A DNA stretch of 52,912 nt from Veillonellales bacterium (GTDB taxonomy: Bacteria > Bacillota > Negativicutes > JAAYSF01), in contig JBDKTO010000019.1 in assembly GCA_039680175.1 (NCBI GenBank), forward strand, positions 1 to 52,912. Reading direction: 5' to 3'. Within the stretch, counting starts at the first letter, position 1, and each line of letters opens with the position of its first letter. Shown piece by piece: positions 37,520-45,993 of this stretch. The notes below the pieces were generated by a model that made no database searches, was not told where the DNA came from, and worked only from the letters and a program-made list of their open reading frames with translations. The translations under genes and the position numbers were made by a program.

Positions 37520-37912
37520 TTACTTACTGACAGCGTTATCCCCGCGTACCTGATTCATAGCCTGGAACCAGGCGTCGCGAAATTCAATCAGCCATCGTTT
37601 TGCCTCTTCCAGCTGCGACTTATCTTTTTCCACGTTACCCTGAATTAAGCAATGTAATATATATTCGTCAATCAATAGCCAATTTTTAGAAATGTCTTGT
37701 TTCATATCCATCGTTACCATAAATTCTCGCATGATATTCTGCGCCCGTATATTCGCTCTATGCGCTTTTTCTATCTCTTTCTTTTCAATCGCCAGAATAC
37801 TTTCTGTAACAAAGCGAATTGCTCCATTGTACAGCATCAGCGTCAGCTCTTCCGGTGATGCTGTCATGATCTGCTGTCTCTTATAGGCATTGGCAGCATT
37901 GGCATTATTCAT
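37520..37912 (-). CDS. fliS: Flagellar export chaperone FliS
   Basis: Seen: 130 residues; NAYKRQQIMTASPEELTLML and YNGAIRFV near the N-terminus are classic FliS. All-helical. Known: binds the C-terminal helix of flagellin in the cytoplasm, prevents premature polymerisation and delivers it to FlhA. Start at 37912 is chosen because GGGAG sits seven bases upstream; two earlier in-frame starts are too close to the site. The flagellin gene is 2.5 kb away on the opposite strand. Confidence 0.95.
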   Translation of the reverse strand: MNNANAANAYKRQQIMTASPEELTLMLYNGAIRFVTESILAIEKKEIEKAHRANIRAQNIMREFMVTMDMKQDISKNWLLIDEYILHCLIQGNVEKDKSQLEEAKRWLIEFRDAWFQAMNQVRGDNAVSK

Positions 37913-37976
37913 GATCATTCTCCCTTGAACCTTCAAATTTACAATTCAGCGAACCGGCATATCAACCGAATATCAC

Positions 37977-38402
37977 TCATCCTCTTACATTCAGCAGTCT
38001 TCTCCGGGAAATCATAGTCCAGGTATTAACATATTCATTTTTCACGTGGCGCCTAATCCTGCTGCTTTTTAATTCAGTGGCAATAAGAGCATGCTCAGCC
38101 ACCGCTTCCTGCAATACTTGCTTACTGCGCTCCAGCAGTTCCTGCTGCTTTTGGCTGATATCCCGCATCATCGGCGCTGCCGCCGGCACGTATTTCCAGG
38201 TTGGATCGCTTGCTAATTCTTTGTTTAGCGCTGCCAATTCGTTAAGCAGCGCCTCTCTTTCTCTAAGAACGCGCCCCAGGCCTTTCATCTCTCGTTTATG
38301 GATAAAACGGCACTGTGTTTCGGTATTGGCAGAAATTTTAACAAGTATCTCCATTTTTTGAGTTAAATAAGAACTTGCCCTTTCCCCTTGCCCCATACCC
38401 AT
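37977..38402 (-). CDS. FlgN/FliT-like flagellar chaperone
   Basis: Seen: 141 residues, helical, charged, with a LREREALLNELAALNKEL helix and QKQQELLERSKQVLQEA, resembling FlgN-type chaperones by pattern. No definite signature. Position between fliD and fliS is that of fliT, the chaperone for FliD; FlgN-type proteins serve FlgK and FlgL. Either job fits the neighbours. Start ATG at 38402 follows AGGAG. Confidence 0.6.
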   Translation of the reverse strand: MGMGQGERASSYLTQKMEILVKISANTETQCRFIHKREMKGLGRVLREREALLNELAALNKELASDPTWKYVPAAAPMMRDISQKQQELLERSKQVLQEAVAEHALIATELKSSRIRRHVKNEYVNTWTMISRRRLLNVRG

Positions 38403-38434
38403 ATCACTCCTTAAAAATGCGGCTATTGGTCCGA

Positions 38435-40723
38435 TCAGCTGCTGGTCATAGACGACAGGGCTGAAAGTTGGGTATTCATTTCACTGATATACGTCTCCAG
38501 TGTACTGTATTTCGTATAAAGATTGTCTTCCACGGTATTCAGCCGCGTTTTCTCTGTAGAAATTTCACTGGTATATTCATCAATTTGTGTGGTCAGCGTG
38601 TTATCTGTATCGGAAGAGTCATCTGAAATACCCGCTAATTCTAATAAACTGCCCTTACTGCCGGAGGAATCACTGAGACTCGAAATATATTTCTGTATCG
38701 TATCGTAAAAGCGGTAAGCAATGCCTTCTTCCTTGTACCTGGTAGTCAAGTCACTGGATGACAGCGAACGTACAATTGTTGTTCCCGCAAGGGATGTGCC
38801 CGAAGCTGTCGTAGAGGTAGCCTGCTGCGTAAAAAGATCCATAACTTCTTCCGGATCACTGGCAATAGCTGCTTTTAGCGTATCTTCATCGATAGATAAC
38901 TGACCTTTGGTATCATAGCTGCCGGTGCTGATTCCAATGCTGAAAATGGTGGTGGACTGCCCAGAAACCGAATCAATCAAGGCCGCCCGCACATCACTGA
39001 TGAAATCTGTCAAAGTCGAATCGCTTTCCAGCAGCCCCACTTTTGCCTTTTTCTCCCAAGCAGTAATTTCCGTATCTGTCATGCTGCTCTCTTGATCATC
39101 GGTAAGCGGCGCATAGTCGGAATCGTAATTTTCATCCAATTCGGTATTAATAGTACTAATCAAGGTATTATAATCATCCACGAAATCTTTAATCAGGTCA
39201 TACACGCCATCCGTATCCTGGGTTACAGTTACTGTGTCGGCAGTAGAAGAAGTCGCAGCGGCAGCAGAAATAGCGGAAGTAACAGCCGTTTCATTGGCAG
39301 TACTATCGCCGGCTGCTTCAGCCGCAGCCGCAGTATTAATAGCGGTGCCGGCTGCAGTATTATAAGTAGTAAGAGCGCTGCTTAAAGTACTATCGCCTAA
39401 GGCGGAAATCGCAGAATCTAACGCCGTCTTAGTAGAAACTATCGTCGCAGCAGTCGTAGTACTCGTTCCGCCAGCCGCAAGCGCTGCCGTATAATTGGCA
39501 TATGCCGTGGTGACGGCAGCTTTTTTAGTAGTGGTAGTGCCGCTAGTAGCCGTTGTAATTGCGTCGGCTAAAGTAGCTTGCGCCGATGCAGTGGTCGTCG
39601 TTTCATTGGCTGTATACGTCACTCCATCGACCGTAATGGTGTTGGAACTCCGGGTCAAGGACTGATTGTCCAGGGTTATCTTAGCATCCTTACCGGCAGT
39701 GGATTCGCTTAGCAGCACCGACATAAAGTTGCTGCCGGTTCCCTCCGTTACGTCCAGAGTGTCCCCCGCACCCGTGCTATCGGCCGTCATCTCCAGTTCA
39801 CCGGTAATACTGTCATAAGTCATTGTTACCCCGGCGTCGCTTTTATTGACCGTTGACATCATATCCGCTAAGGTATCCGTTTTGTCAAAAGTTAATGTAG
39901 TGCCATTAATCGTCAAATCAATCTGTCCATCCGTATTGAACGTCAATGCCGTCGATGAGCTTAATTGATCGGCAATCGTCGATAACTCGTCGGAGGTATC
40001 TAAACGGTTAGAAAGCACTGCATCCGTGCCGAAGCCGAGATTGGACAAAGCACTGGTACTACTGCTTGATGTAGGAGCGCTAATGGTAATTTTGTTTACA
40101 CCGCTGTCGGCGGCGGTGATAGATAGATATCCGGTGGATGAGTCCGCACTAACGGTAACTTTACCCGAACCAACTGCATCATCAATCGCGGTTTGCAACG
40201 AAGAAAGGTCCGTCACACTGGAATCAAGCGTAACAGTCTTCGCCGTACCGTCCAGGGTAATTACAAAGCTTTCGCCGCTGAGACTCGAATAAGTTGGCGT
40301 CGTCGAGCCTTGAACATCCTTCGACACACTGCCGTTGCTTGTGCGCGCAGCCTTTGTGGCGAGTTGAGTAACCGCTACGGTATTCGTTCCGGCAGAAGCG
40401 GTGCTGGCGGCAGTTACCGTAACTGCACTGTCACTGCTGGTAGCAGTGTACTTAAGAAAGTTACTCGTTTTCAACAGGCTGCTGGATGAAGTTGTATCGA
40501 AATATTTACTGCTAAACGTTTGAATGTCCGCGATAAGGGTACGATAATCTGTCTGTTTCCATTCCGCCAGCTGTTCCTTTTGTTCTAATTTATTTAGTTT
40601 TTTTGCCCGCTCAGCCGTCATCAATGATGAAACAATGGAATCAACATCAAGGCCGGAAGACAATCCGGTAGCCCTGGTCGTTCCATTGACCGTGGTAACT
40701 GTTACACTGCTGCTTGTAGACAT
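38435..40723 (-). CDS. fliD: Filament cap protein FliD (HAP2) with inserted module
   Basis: Seen: 762 residues against a usual 450-550. N-terminus has ATGLSSGLDVDSIVSSLM and the Lys-rich helix after it; FliD_C features include VGLLESDSTLTDFISDVR, GQLSIDEDTLKAAIASDP and a terminal coiled coil. One copy of the axial module sits at residues about 378-492. Known: a FliD oligomer caps the filament tip and folds incoming flagellin. The same module on both cap and flagellin is unusual. In operon between flgL and the FlgN/FliT-like gene. Confidence 0.93.
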   Translation of the reverse strand: MSTSSSVTVTTVNGTTRATGLSSGLDVDSIVSSLMTAERAKKLNKLEQKEQLAEWKQTDYRTLIADIQTFSSKYFDTTSSSSLLKTSNFLKYTATSSDSAVTVTAASTASAGTNTVAVTQLATKAARTSNGSVSKDVQGSTTPTYSSLSGESFVITLDGTAKTVTLDSSVTDLSSLQTAIDDAVGSGKVTVSADSSTGYLSITAADSGVNKITISAPTSSSSTSALSNLGFGTDAVLSNRLDTSDELSTIADQLSSSTALTFNTDGQIDLTINGTTLTFDKTDTLADMMSTVNKSDAGVTMTYDSITGELEMTADSTGAGDTLDVTEGTGSNFMSVLLSESTAGKDAKITLDNQSLTRSSNTITVDGVTYTANETTTTASAQATLADAITTATSGTTTTKKAAVTTAYANYTAALAAGGTSTTTAATIVSTKTALDSAISALGDSTLSSALTTYNTAAGTAINTAAAAEAAGDSTANETAVTSAISAAAATSSTADTVTVTQDTDGVYDLIKDFVDDYNTLISTINTELDENYDSDYAPLTDDQESSMTDTEITAWEKKAKVGLLESDSTLTDFISDVRAALIDSVSGQSTTIFSIGISTGSYDTKGQLSIDEDTLKAAIASDPEEVMDLFTQQATSTTASGTSLAGTTIVRSLSSSDLTTRYKEEGIAYRFYDTIQKYISSLSDSSGSKGSLLELAGISDDSSDTDNTLTTQIDEYTSEISTEKTRLNTVEDNLYTKYSTLETYISEMNTQLSALSSMTSS
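39315..39575 (-). repeat. Axial-module copy in FliD
   Basis: One copy with IVSTKTALDSAI and TYNTAAGTAINTAA. Bases 39404-39481 are the exact reverse complement counterpart of flagellin 34043-34120 (78 nt identical). Over the wider 165 nt I count about eight differences; over 59 residues, five. Confidence 0.92.
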
Positions 40724-40747
40724 CTGCTCTGCCTCCTCCTCTACCCA

Positions 40748-42268
40748 TTATCCCAAATAATCTACCAGCGTCTTGGATATTGCCTTCGCACCGACCGTAA
40801 GGGCTGCGTCATAACTATACTCAGCGCTGGTTTGTTCCGTAGCTGCGGTAGCTGTATCTACATCCTCATTGTCACTCATGAGCGTTTCATACGCCGTATA
40901 GGCATCGCCCAAGCTTGAAGTTACATTGCTCACATTGTCCATGCGGGCTCCTAAGGTAGCCTGAGCCACCGTCACCCGGCTAAGATCCGTAGAAAATTCA
41001 TCAATTAAATCGCTTATATCCAAAGAATTTGTTGTAACGGTTACGCCTGAAGAATCCACTTCGGCTGTTTTATAGCTGGTATCTCCGTCCAGGGCCAGCA
41101 GCATTTTAGAAAAGGTATCAAATAGATTGCTGCCCGTACCTTCGCCGGCAACGTCCTGTCCCTCAATATTAACCGTAACTTTACTGTTGTTAAAACCGAT
41201 ATTATAGTTAATATTCTGTTCCGAACTGGTAACTGCAGCCGCTAAAGTATCCGAAGTCGTCTTTGCCGCTGTCGCCGCATCCGTTAAAGTAGTTGTGCCG
41301 CCATAAGCCGTAACTGCAGCCGCTAAAGCATCTGAAGTCGTCTTCGCCGTGGCAGCTGCTGTTTCTAAGGTACTGTTGCTGGAATCGGCAGTGTAAGCAG
41401 CCTCGGCAGTATTATAGGCAGTCAAAGCCTGGGCAGCAGCACTAGATAAGGAAGTAGAACCGCCATAAGTCGTAACTGCCGCTGTTAAGGTTTCATAGGT
41501 AGTTTTAGCCGAAGCCGCGGCCACTGTTAAATTCGTCGAACCGCCGTACGTCGTAACCGCAGCCGCTAGCGTATCCGATGTCGCCTTCGCTGTTGCAGCC
41601 GCTGCTCCTAAGGTAGTACTGCCGGAATCGGCAGCATAGGCGGATTCCGCAGTGTTATAGGCAGTCAGAGCCTTAGCCGCGGCAGTAGTTAAAGAATCAT
41701 AGACATCGCCTTCATTGCTGGTATAGTAAGACTCGATGGTGGAATCAGATATATCCGACGACACCACGCCTCCAAGGCTCAGGTAATCTCCCTTAAAAGT
41801 CACCGTATCGCCAATACTAGTGGACGTAGACTCATAAGGCGCTTCGCCCGTGCTGTAGCCGCCAAAAATATATCGTCCGTCGTAGGTAGTATTCATAATC
41901 GAAATAGCTTCTGTCTGCAGCGTTTCAATTTGTGTCTTAATACTTGACTTATCCGTATCGCTGCACGTGCTGCTGGCCGCTTCCGTCGCTAATTCCTTCG
42001 CGCTTGTAATCACGTCGCTTAAGTCGCTTAAAGCCGAATCCGTTGCCTTCTGCCATCCCGTGGCGGCATCCGCGTTATCCTGATATTGTGTAATCTGGGA
42101 GACATAGCTGCGATAGGTTACCGCCCGCGTCGCCACAATAGGATCGTCGGAAGCCAGTTGAATCTTTTTTTCAGATGACACAGCCTTATTGGCCGCTGCC
42201 AGTCGATTTGCGGCATCATTAATATCCTTCAAGGTACTTGCGATTGTCATATTGTTAGTTATACGCAC
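40748..42268 (-). CDS. flgL: Hook-filament junction protein FlgL (HAP3) with tandem repeats
   Basis: Seen: 506 residues against about 300. N-terminus MRITNNM followed by a coiled-coil D0/D1 region, YDGRYIFGGYSTGEAPY near residue 130, and C-terminal LGARMDNVSNVTSSL. Residues about 194-352 are Ala/Thr-rich tandem repeats different from the axial module. Start is GTG at 42268 with AAGGAGG seven bases before. Known: FlgL joins FlgK to the filament. It follows flgK without a real gap (15 bp). Confidence 0.92.
   Translation of the reverse strand: MRITNNMTIASTLKDINDAANRLAAANKAVSSEKKIQLASDDPIVATRAVTYRSYVSQITQYQDNADAATGWQKATDSALSDLSDVITSAKELATEAASSTCSDTDKSSIKTQIETLQTEAISIMNTTYDGRYIFGGYSTGEAPYESTSTSIGDTVTFKGDYLSLGGVVSSDISDSTIESYYTSNEGDVYDSLTTAAAKALTAYNTAESAYAADSGSTTLGAAAATAKATSDTLAAAVTTYGGSTNLTVAAASAKTTYETLTAAVTTYGGSTSLSSAAAQALTAYNTAEAAYTADSSNSTLETAAATAKTTSDALAAAVTAYGGTTTLTDAATAAKTTSDTLAAAVTSSEQNINYNIGFNNSKVTVNIEGQDVAGEGTGSNLFDTFSKMLLALDGDTSYKTAEVDSSGVTVTTNSLDISDLIDEFSTDLSRVTVAQATLGARMDNVSNVTSSLGDAYTAYETLMSDNEDVDTATAATEQTSAEYSYDAALTVGAKAISKTLVDYLG
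41215..41690 (-). repeat. Tandem helical repeats in FlgL
   Basis: Alternating units: TAYNTAEAAYTADS followed by TLxxAAATAK, and TSDTLAAAVTTYGGST. Two long units and extra short units are present, with clear DNA-level similarity between copies. The composition matches the axial module but the motifs do not. Confidence 0.85.
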
Positions 42269-42283
42269 AAAGGATCCTCCTTT

Positions 42284-43801
42284 CTAGTTACCATCCACCA
42301 TATCAATAGTCTCCTCGTATATTTTACTCCAGGTGCTGGTCACGGAAGCCGAAGCAGCATATGCCGCCTGATATTTAGTTAAATTAACCGTCTCTTCGTT
42401 ACTGGAAACTCCGGATACCGACGACCGGCTGGTACTAATATAACTTGTGATCGCACTGCTGCGGTTATATGATGTTGCTGCGGAAGAACTCTGTGTACCA
42501 ATCGTGGCAATGATTGCACTGTAAAAGCCTGTAGCCGTGGAATTCCCGAAAATATCGGCACTACTGCTAATACTAATAAGATCCTCAAGATTTGTCGTAT
42601 TGCTGGTCGCATCAGCTGTTGAAGCTGCCGCAATTTTATCGGTATCATCCTGAATATCCTTTGATACGCTTATATTCGCTGCTGTGATATTTTGATAGGC
42701 TTCATCGATCGTGCTACCGCTTGCTATCAGATCGGCGGAAGATTTATCATCGTAGGAAAAAAACCGGATACCTGTGGAATCATCAAGCCCATACCCATCC
42801 GCATTGCCGCTATACGTCGTCGTGCCCACCGTAACGCCTTCATTGAAATCCTCGGCAAATGTCCGGGCAAAATCATTTAATTGACTGATATAGTAGGGAA
42901 TCCCTTTATCGTCTGCTGTAGATCCATCCCGGATGTCCAGATAGCCGTTAAGAGCGCCGGAATCACCGGTATTAACGTCCTCACCCGTAGCTGCATCGCG
43001 AATTCCATACATTCCATACGCAGCACTGGTTGTATCCGTCACAGTATAGCATTCCAGCTGGGTGGAATCACTGCCGTCCACTAATACAGAACCTCCAACC
43101 GTAATATTAAGACCGCCATTATCGGTTTTGGTCACAGTAACGCCAACCAGTCCGGAAAGTTTATCCACCAGTACATCCTGCTGATCCTCTAGTTCATTCG
43201 TGGAAGCTCCGGATGCGGCAGCTGTGGAAATCTGTTTGTTCAATTCAGCAATCTGCGTCGTATAGCAATTAATTTGCTCTACCGCTGTTTTCACCTCGCC
43301 ATTAACATCACTGCGCAGCTGAGTCAATTGGGACGACGTATCATTAAGTGTTGAACAAAGTGTCTCCGCTTGTTCCAGCACCGTAGCCCGGTTGGATGTA
43401 CTGGTTGGATCATCGGAAAGTGTCTCTAAATCGGTGTTAAAAGTATTCAGCGCCGTACTAATTGTACTCGTAGTATCATCCGTTGTACTGCCGAAAACAG
43501 TTTCTATTTGCGACAAATACGTGGACTTGGCCTCCCATTCACTTGATGCGCTATTTTCCTGCCAATATTTTTGATCAAGGCTGTCGCTGTGCACTCGATC
43601 CACAGAAGTCACATCTACCCCGGAACCCACTAAGCTGCCGCTGTAAACCGCAGCCGGGCCAATAGATGTCTGGTTCACCACTTGCACTGAATAACCCGTT
43701 GTATCTATATTGCTCATGTTATTCGTGGTCACCGTCAATCCAACCTGAGCGGCATTTAAGCCACGACTGGTAATACTGAGCCCCAAAAAAGTGGAAGCCA
43801 T
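42284..43801 (-). CDS. flgK: FlgK (HAP1) paralogue without insert
   Basis: Seen: 505 residues, normal FlgK size. N-terminus MASTFLGLSITSRGLNAAQ with NNMSNIDTTGYS, middle ELNKQISTAA and DVLVDKLSGLVG, C-terminus EETVNLTKYQAAYAAS. Start ATG at 43801 has an AAGGGGG eight bases upstream; an in-frame GTG at 43810 overlaps that site and is less likely. Known: FlgK forms the first junction ring on the hook. It lies 22 bp after a second flgK gene, so two HAP1-like proteins are made. Confidence 0.92.
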   Translation of the reverse strand: MASTFLGLSITSRGLNAAQVGLTVTTNNMSNIDTTGYSVQVVNQTSIGPAAVYSGSLVGSGVDVTSVDRVHSDSLDQKYWQENSASSEWEAKSTYLSQIETVFGSTTDDTTSTISTALNTFNTDLETLSDDPTSTSNRATVLEQAETLCSTLNDTSSQLTQLRSDVNGEVKTAVEQINCYTTQIAELNKQISTAAASGASTNELEDQQDVLVDKLSGLVGVTVTKTDNGGLNITVGGSVLVDGSDSTQLECYTVTDTTSAAYGMYGIRDAATGEDVNTGDSGALNGYLDIRDGSTADDKGIPYYISQLNDFARTFAEDFNEGVTVGTTTYSGNADGYGLDDSTGIRFFSYDDKSSADLIASGSTIDEAYQNITAANISVSKDIQDDTDKIAAASTADATSNTTNLEDLISISSSADIFGNSTATGFYSAIIATIGTQSSSAATSYNRSSAITSYISTSRSSVSGVSSNEETVNLTKYQAAYAASASVTSTWSKIYEETIDMVDGN

Positions 43802-43823
43802 CTCACTCACCCCCTTATTCTAA

Positions 43824-45908
43824 TTAAAATGCGTCAAGCAAATCAGCAAGCATAGTATCGATTGTACTCATCACCTTCGCACTGGCAGCATAGGCATTTT
43901 GAAACTTAATCATATTCGACATTTCCTCATCAATGGAAATACTCGAAACAGACTGTCTCTGAGTGTCCACCTGATCAACCAGGGCGGTTTGCGTTGTATA
44001 ATTACTCGATGCCGTATCGCCGGCAGTTCCAATCCAGTCAGTTAACGTCGCATAAAAGTCAATAATATCAAGCGGCGAGCTGCTGCTCTTATAACAGGCA
44101 GTATCGCTCTCAAGGTCGCAAACTTCACTAGCGACCGTATTGTCCCCGGCTTCATCGCTGGAAGAGGCAACAACTTTGCTTGAATCAGACACCAGTTCCG
44201 GGTTAACCTCAATATTGGTAATACTCAGCGGCTGACTGGAATCAATGGCCGTAAAAAAGTCAAGCCCTGCATTGCCGTCAAGATCGACCCCTGAACTGCT
44301 TAAAGAATTAATCTTAGCTGCCAGTGTTGTAATCAAGTCATTGAGACCCTGCCGCAGGGTACTGATCGAACTGGTGGCACTCGTGGTAAAATCATAAGGA
44401 ATATCGCTGGAGTCGATGGATTCATAGCCGGTTTGATCTGCTTCTTCCAGATAACCCTTTATGCTGCCGCTATTAATAGTGGCTTTGCTATCCGAATCAA
44501 CCCACTTCACTGTCAACGGATCATCGGTTGTCCCGCTGCCTTCGACAGTCAGCGTATTCGTTGTATCGCCGTCCACCAGTGTTGCTCCGCCGAGAGTGAC
44601 TGTCAGCGTCCCCTTGGATTCGGTAATGCTAATATTAGCCAAGGCGGACATTTCATCCAGCAGAACATCACGCTGATCCCGCAGGTAGCTGGCCTCGCCG
44701 CCCCCTGACTCGGCCTGGGTAATTTGCTTATCCAATTCCGCAACTTGTCCGGCAAGATCATTGAGACTGTCTACGCCGTCTTTAACCCCGGTCACGGCAT
44801 CCGTCTGCAGCTGCTGCAATTCCTGGTCAATTCCGGTTAACGTACTGATCAATTCGGCACCGGCGGCGGTAACCGCCGCACGGGTAGTCGCCGCAGTAGC
44901 CGTATCGGCATCGGCAGCCGTAACCGCAGCAGTCACAGCCGCAGCCGCCGCATTGATGGTTGTCCCGCCATCAGTCGCGCTGTTATAAGTACTGTAAGCG
45001 CTGGTAAGAGTACTATCCGCTAACGCCGTAATCGCCGAATCTAACGTCGTTTTAGTAGAAACTATCGTTGCCGCAACACCACTGGTAAGGGCAGTCGTAT
45101 AAGCAGAATAAGCGTCGGTAACAGCCGTCTTTGCCGTAGAAGTAGTACCGCTGGTAGCCGTAGTAACCGCACTTGACAGCGTGGCTAAAGCAGTTGCCCC
45201 ATTAGTAATATCCGTAGTCAAAGCAGTCGCATCCGTATTGATAGCCGTCCCTGAACTAGTGTTATAAGTAGTTAAAGCAGCCGTAAGCGTCGTATCATCT
45301 AAAGCTGCAATGTCGGAATCCAAAGTGGTCTTAGTAGATACTATAGTCGCTGCACTGCCGCTGGTAAGGGCGGTCGTATAAGCAGAATAAGCTTCAGTGA
45401 CAGCCGTCTTTGCCGTAGAGGTAGTACCGCTGGCAGCCGTAGCAATTGCAGCCGCAAAAGTAGCCTGCGCAGACATACCCGTACTTGAACTCGTACCCGA
45501 ATCCGTAGATAAAGTTTGCCAGGCAGCAAAAAAATCCTCAATTGACGCCTCCACACCCGTACTGCTCGTACTATCAGTAGAGGAAGTAGTGTCATATTCA
45601 CTCAATATCTCGTCCATATATTCAAGATCGGCGTTTTTCACCGACAAATAATTGGCCTCGGCATTCTGTGTCCGGTACGTGCTGTCAAGATATATATCGC
45701 GTGATCGCGTAATAGATGCCACGCTGACGCCATTCCCCGTAGATGTCCCGTTTGACTGTACAGTATCTTGTTCAGCACTCGACAGTTGCACTTTTGAAGC
45801 TCCGGTAGTATCGATATTGGCAAGGTTAGTGCTTGCCGTAGCCAGCGAAGCCTGATTAACATACATGCCTGAATAAGCGATGCTGTAGGTACCAAAAGTC
45901 GACCCCAT
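43824..45908 (-). CDS. flgK: FlgK (HAP1) paralogue with two inserted modules
   Basis: Seen: 694 residues. N-terminus has YSGMYVNQASLATAST and NLANIDTTGASKVQ; the helical region ELDKQITQAESGGGEASYLRDQRDVLLDEMSAL (two pieces) and the C-terminal EEMSNMIKFQNAYAASAKVM are FlgK. Residues about 145-340 hold two copies of the axial module. Start ATG at 45908 fits GGAGGG seven bases upstream. The N-terminal STNLANIDTTG retains the Asn-rich hook/rod signature. Together with the adjacent shorter FlgK it may form mixed or alternative junctions. Confidence 0.88.
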   Translation of the reverse strand: MGSTFGTYSIAYSGMYVNQASLATASTNLANIDTTGASKVQLSSAEQDTVQSNGTSTGNGVSVASITRSRDIYLDSTYRTQNAEANYLSVKNADLEYMDEILSEYDTTSSTDSTSSTGVEASIEDFFAAWQTLSTDSGTSSSTGMSAQATFAAAIATAASGTTSTAKTAVTEAYSAYTTALTSGSAATIVSTKTTLDSDIAALDDTTLTAALTTYNTSSGTAINTDATALTTDITNGATALATLSSAVTTATSGTTSTAKTAVTDAYSAYTTALTSGVAATIVSTKTTLDSAITALADSTLTSAYSTYNSATDGGTTINAAAAAVTAAVTAADADTATAATTRAAVTAAGAELISTLTGIDQELQQLQTDAVTGVKDGVDSLNDLAGQVAELDKQITQAESGGGEASYLRDQRDVLLDEMSALANISITESKGTLTVTLGGATLVDGDTTNTLTVEGSGTTDDPLTVKWVDSDSKATINSGSIKGYLEEADQTGYESIDSSDIPYDFTTSATSSISTLRQGLNDLITTLAAKINSLSSSGVDLDGNAGLDFFTAIDSSQPLSITNIEVNPELVSDSSKVVASSSDEAGDNTVASEVCDLESDTACYKSSSSPLDIIDFYATLTDWIGTAGDTASSNYTTQTALVDQVDTQRQSVSSISIDEEMSNMIKFQNAYAASAKVMSTIDTMLADLLDAF
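44935..45475 (-). repeat. Two axial-module copies in FlgK
   Basis: Copies at about 45235-45475 and 44935-45190, each with TAVTxAYSAY, TTALTSG, TIVSTKTTLDS and a TLTxAxxTYN segment. The DNA around the IVSTKT motif is nearly the same as in flagellin and fliD. Confidence 0.9.
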
Positions 45909-45993
45909 ACGCATACCCTCCTTTACCCTATGAGACAGCAGCAGCTATGCTGCACCATACTTTCGCGGTCTGCTTATCATTGAGCTGCACCCG

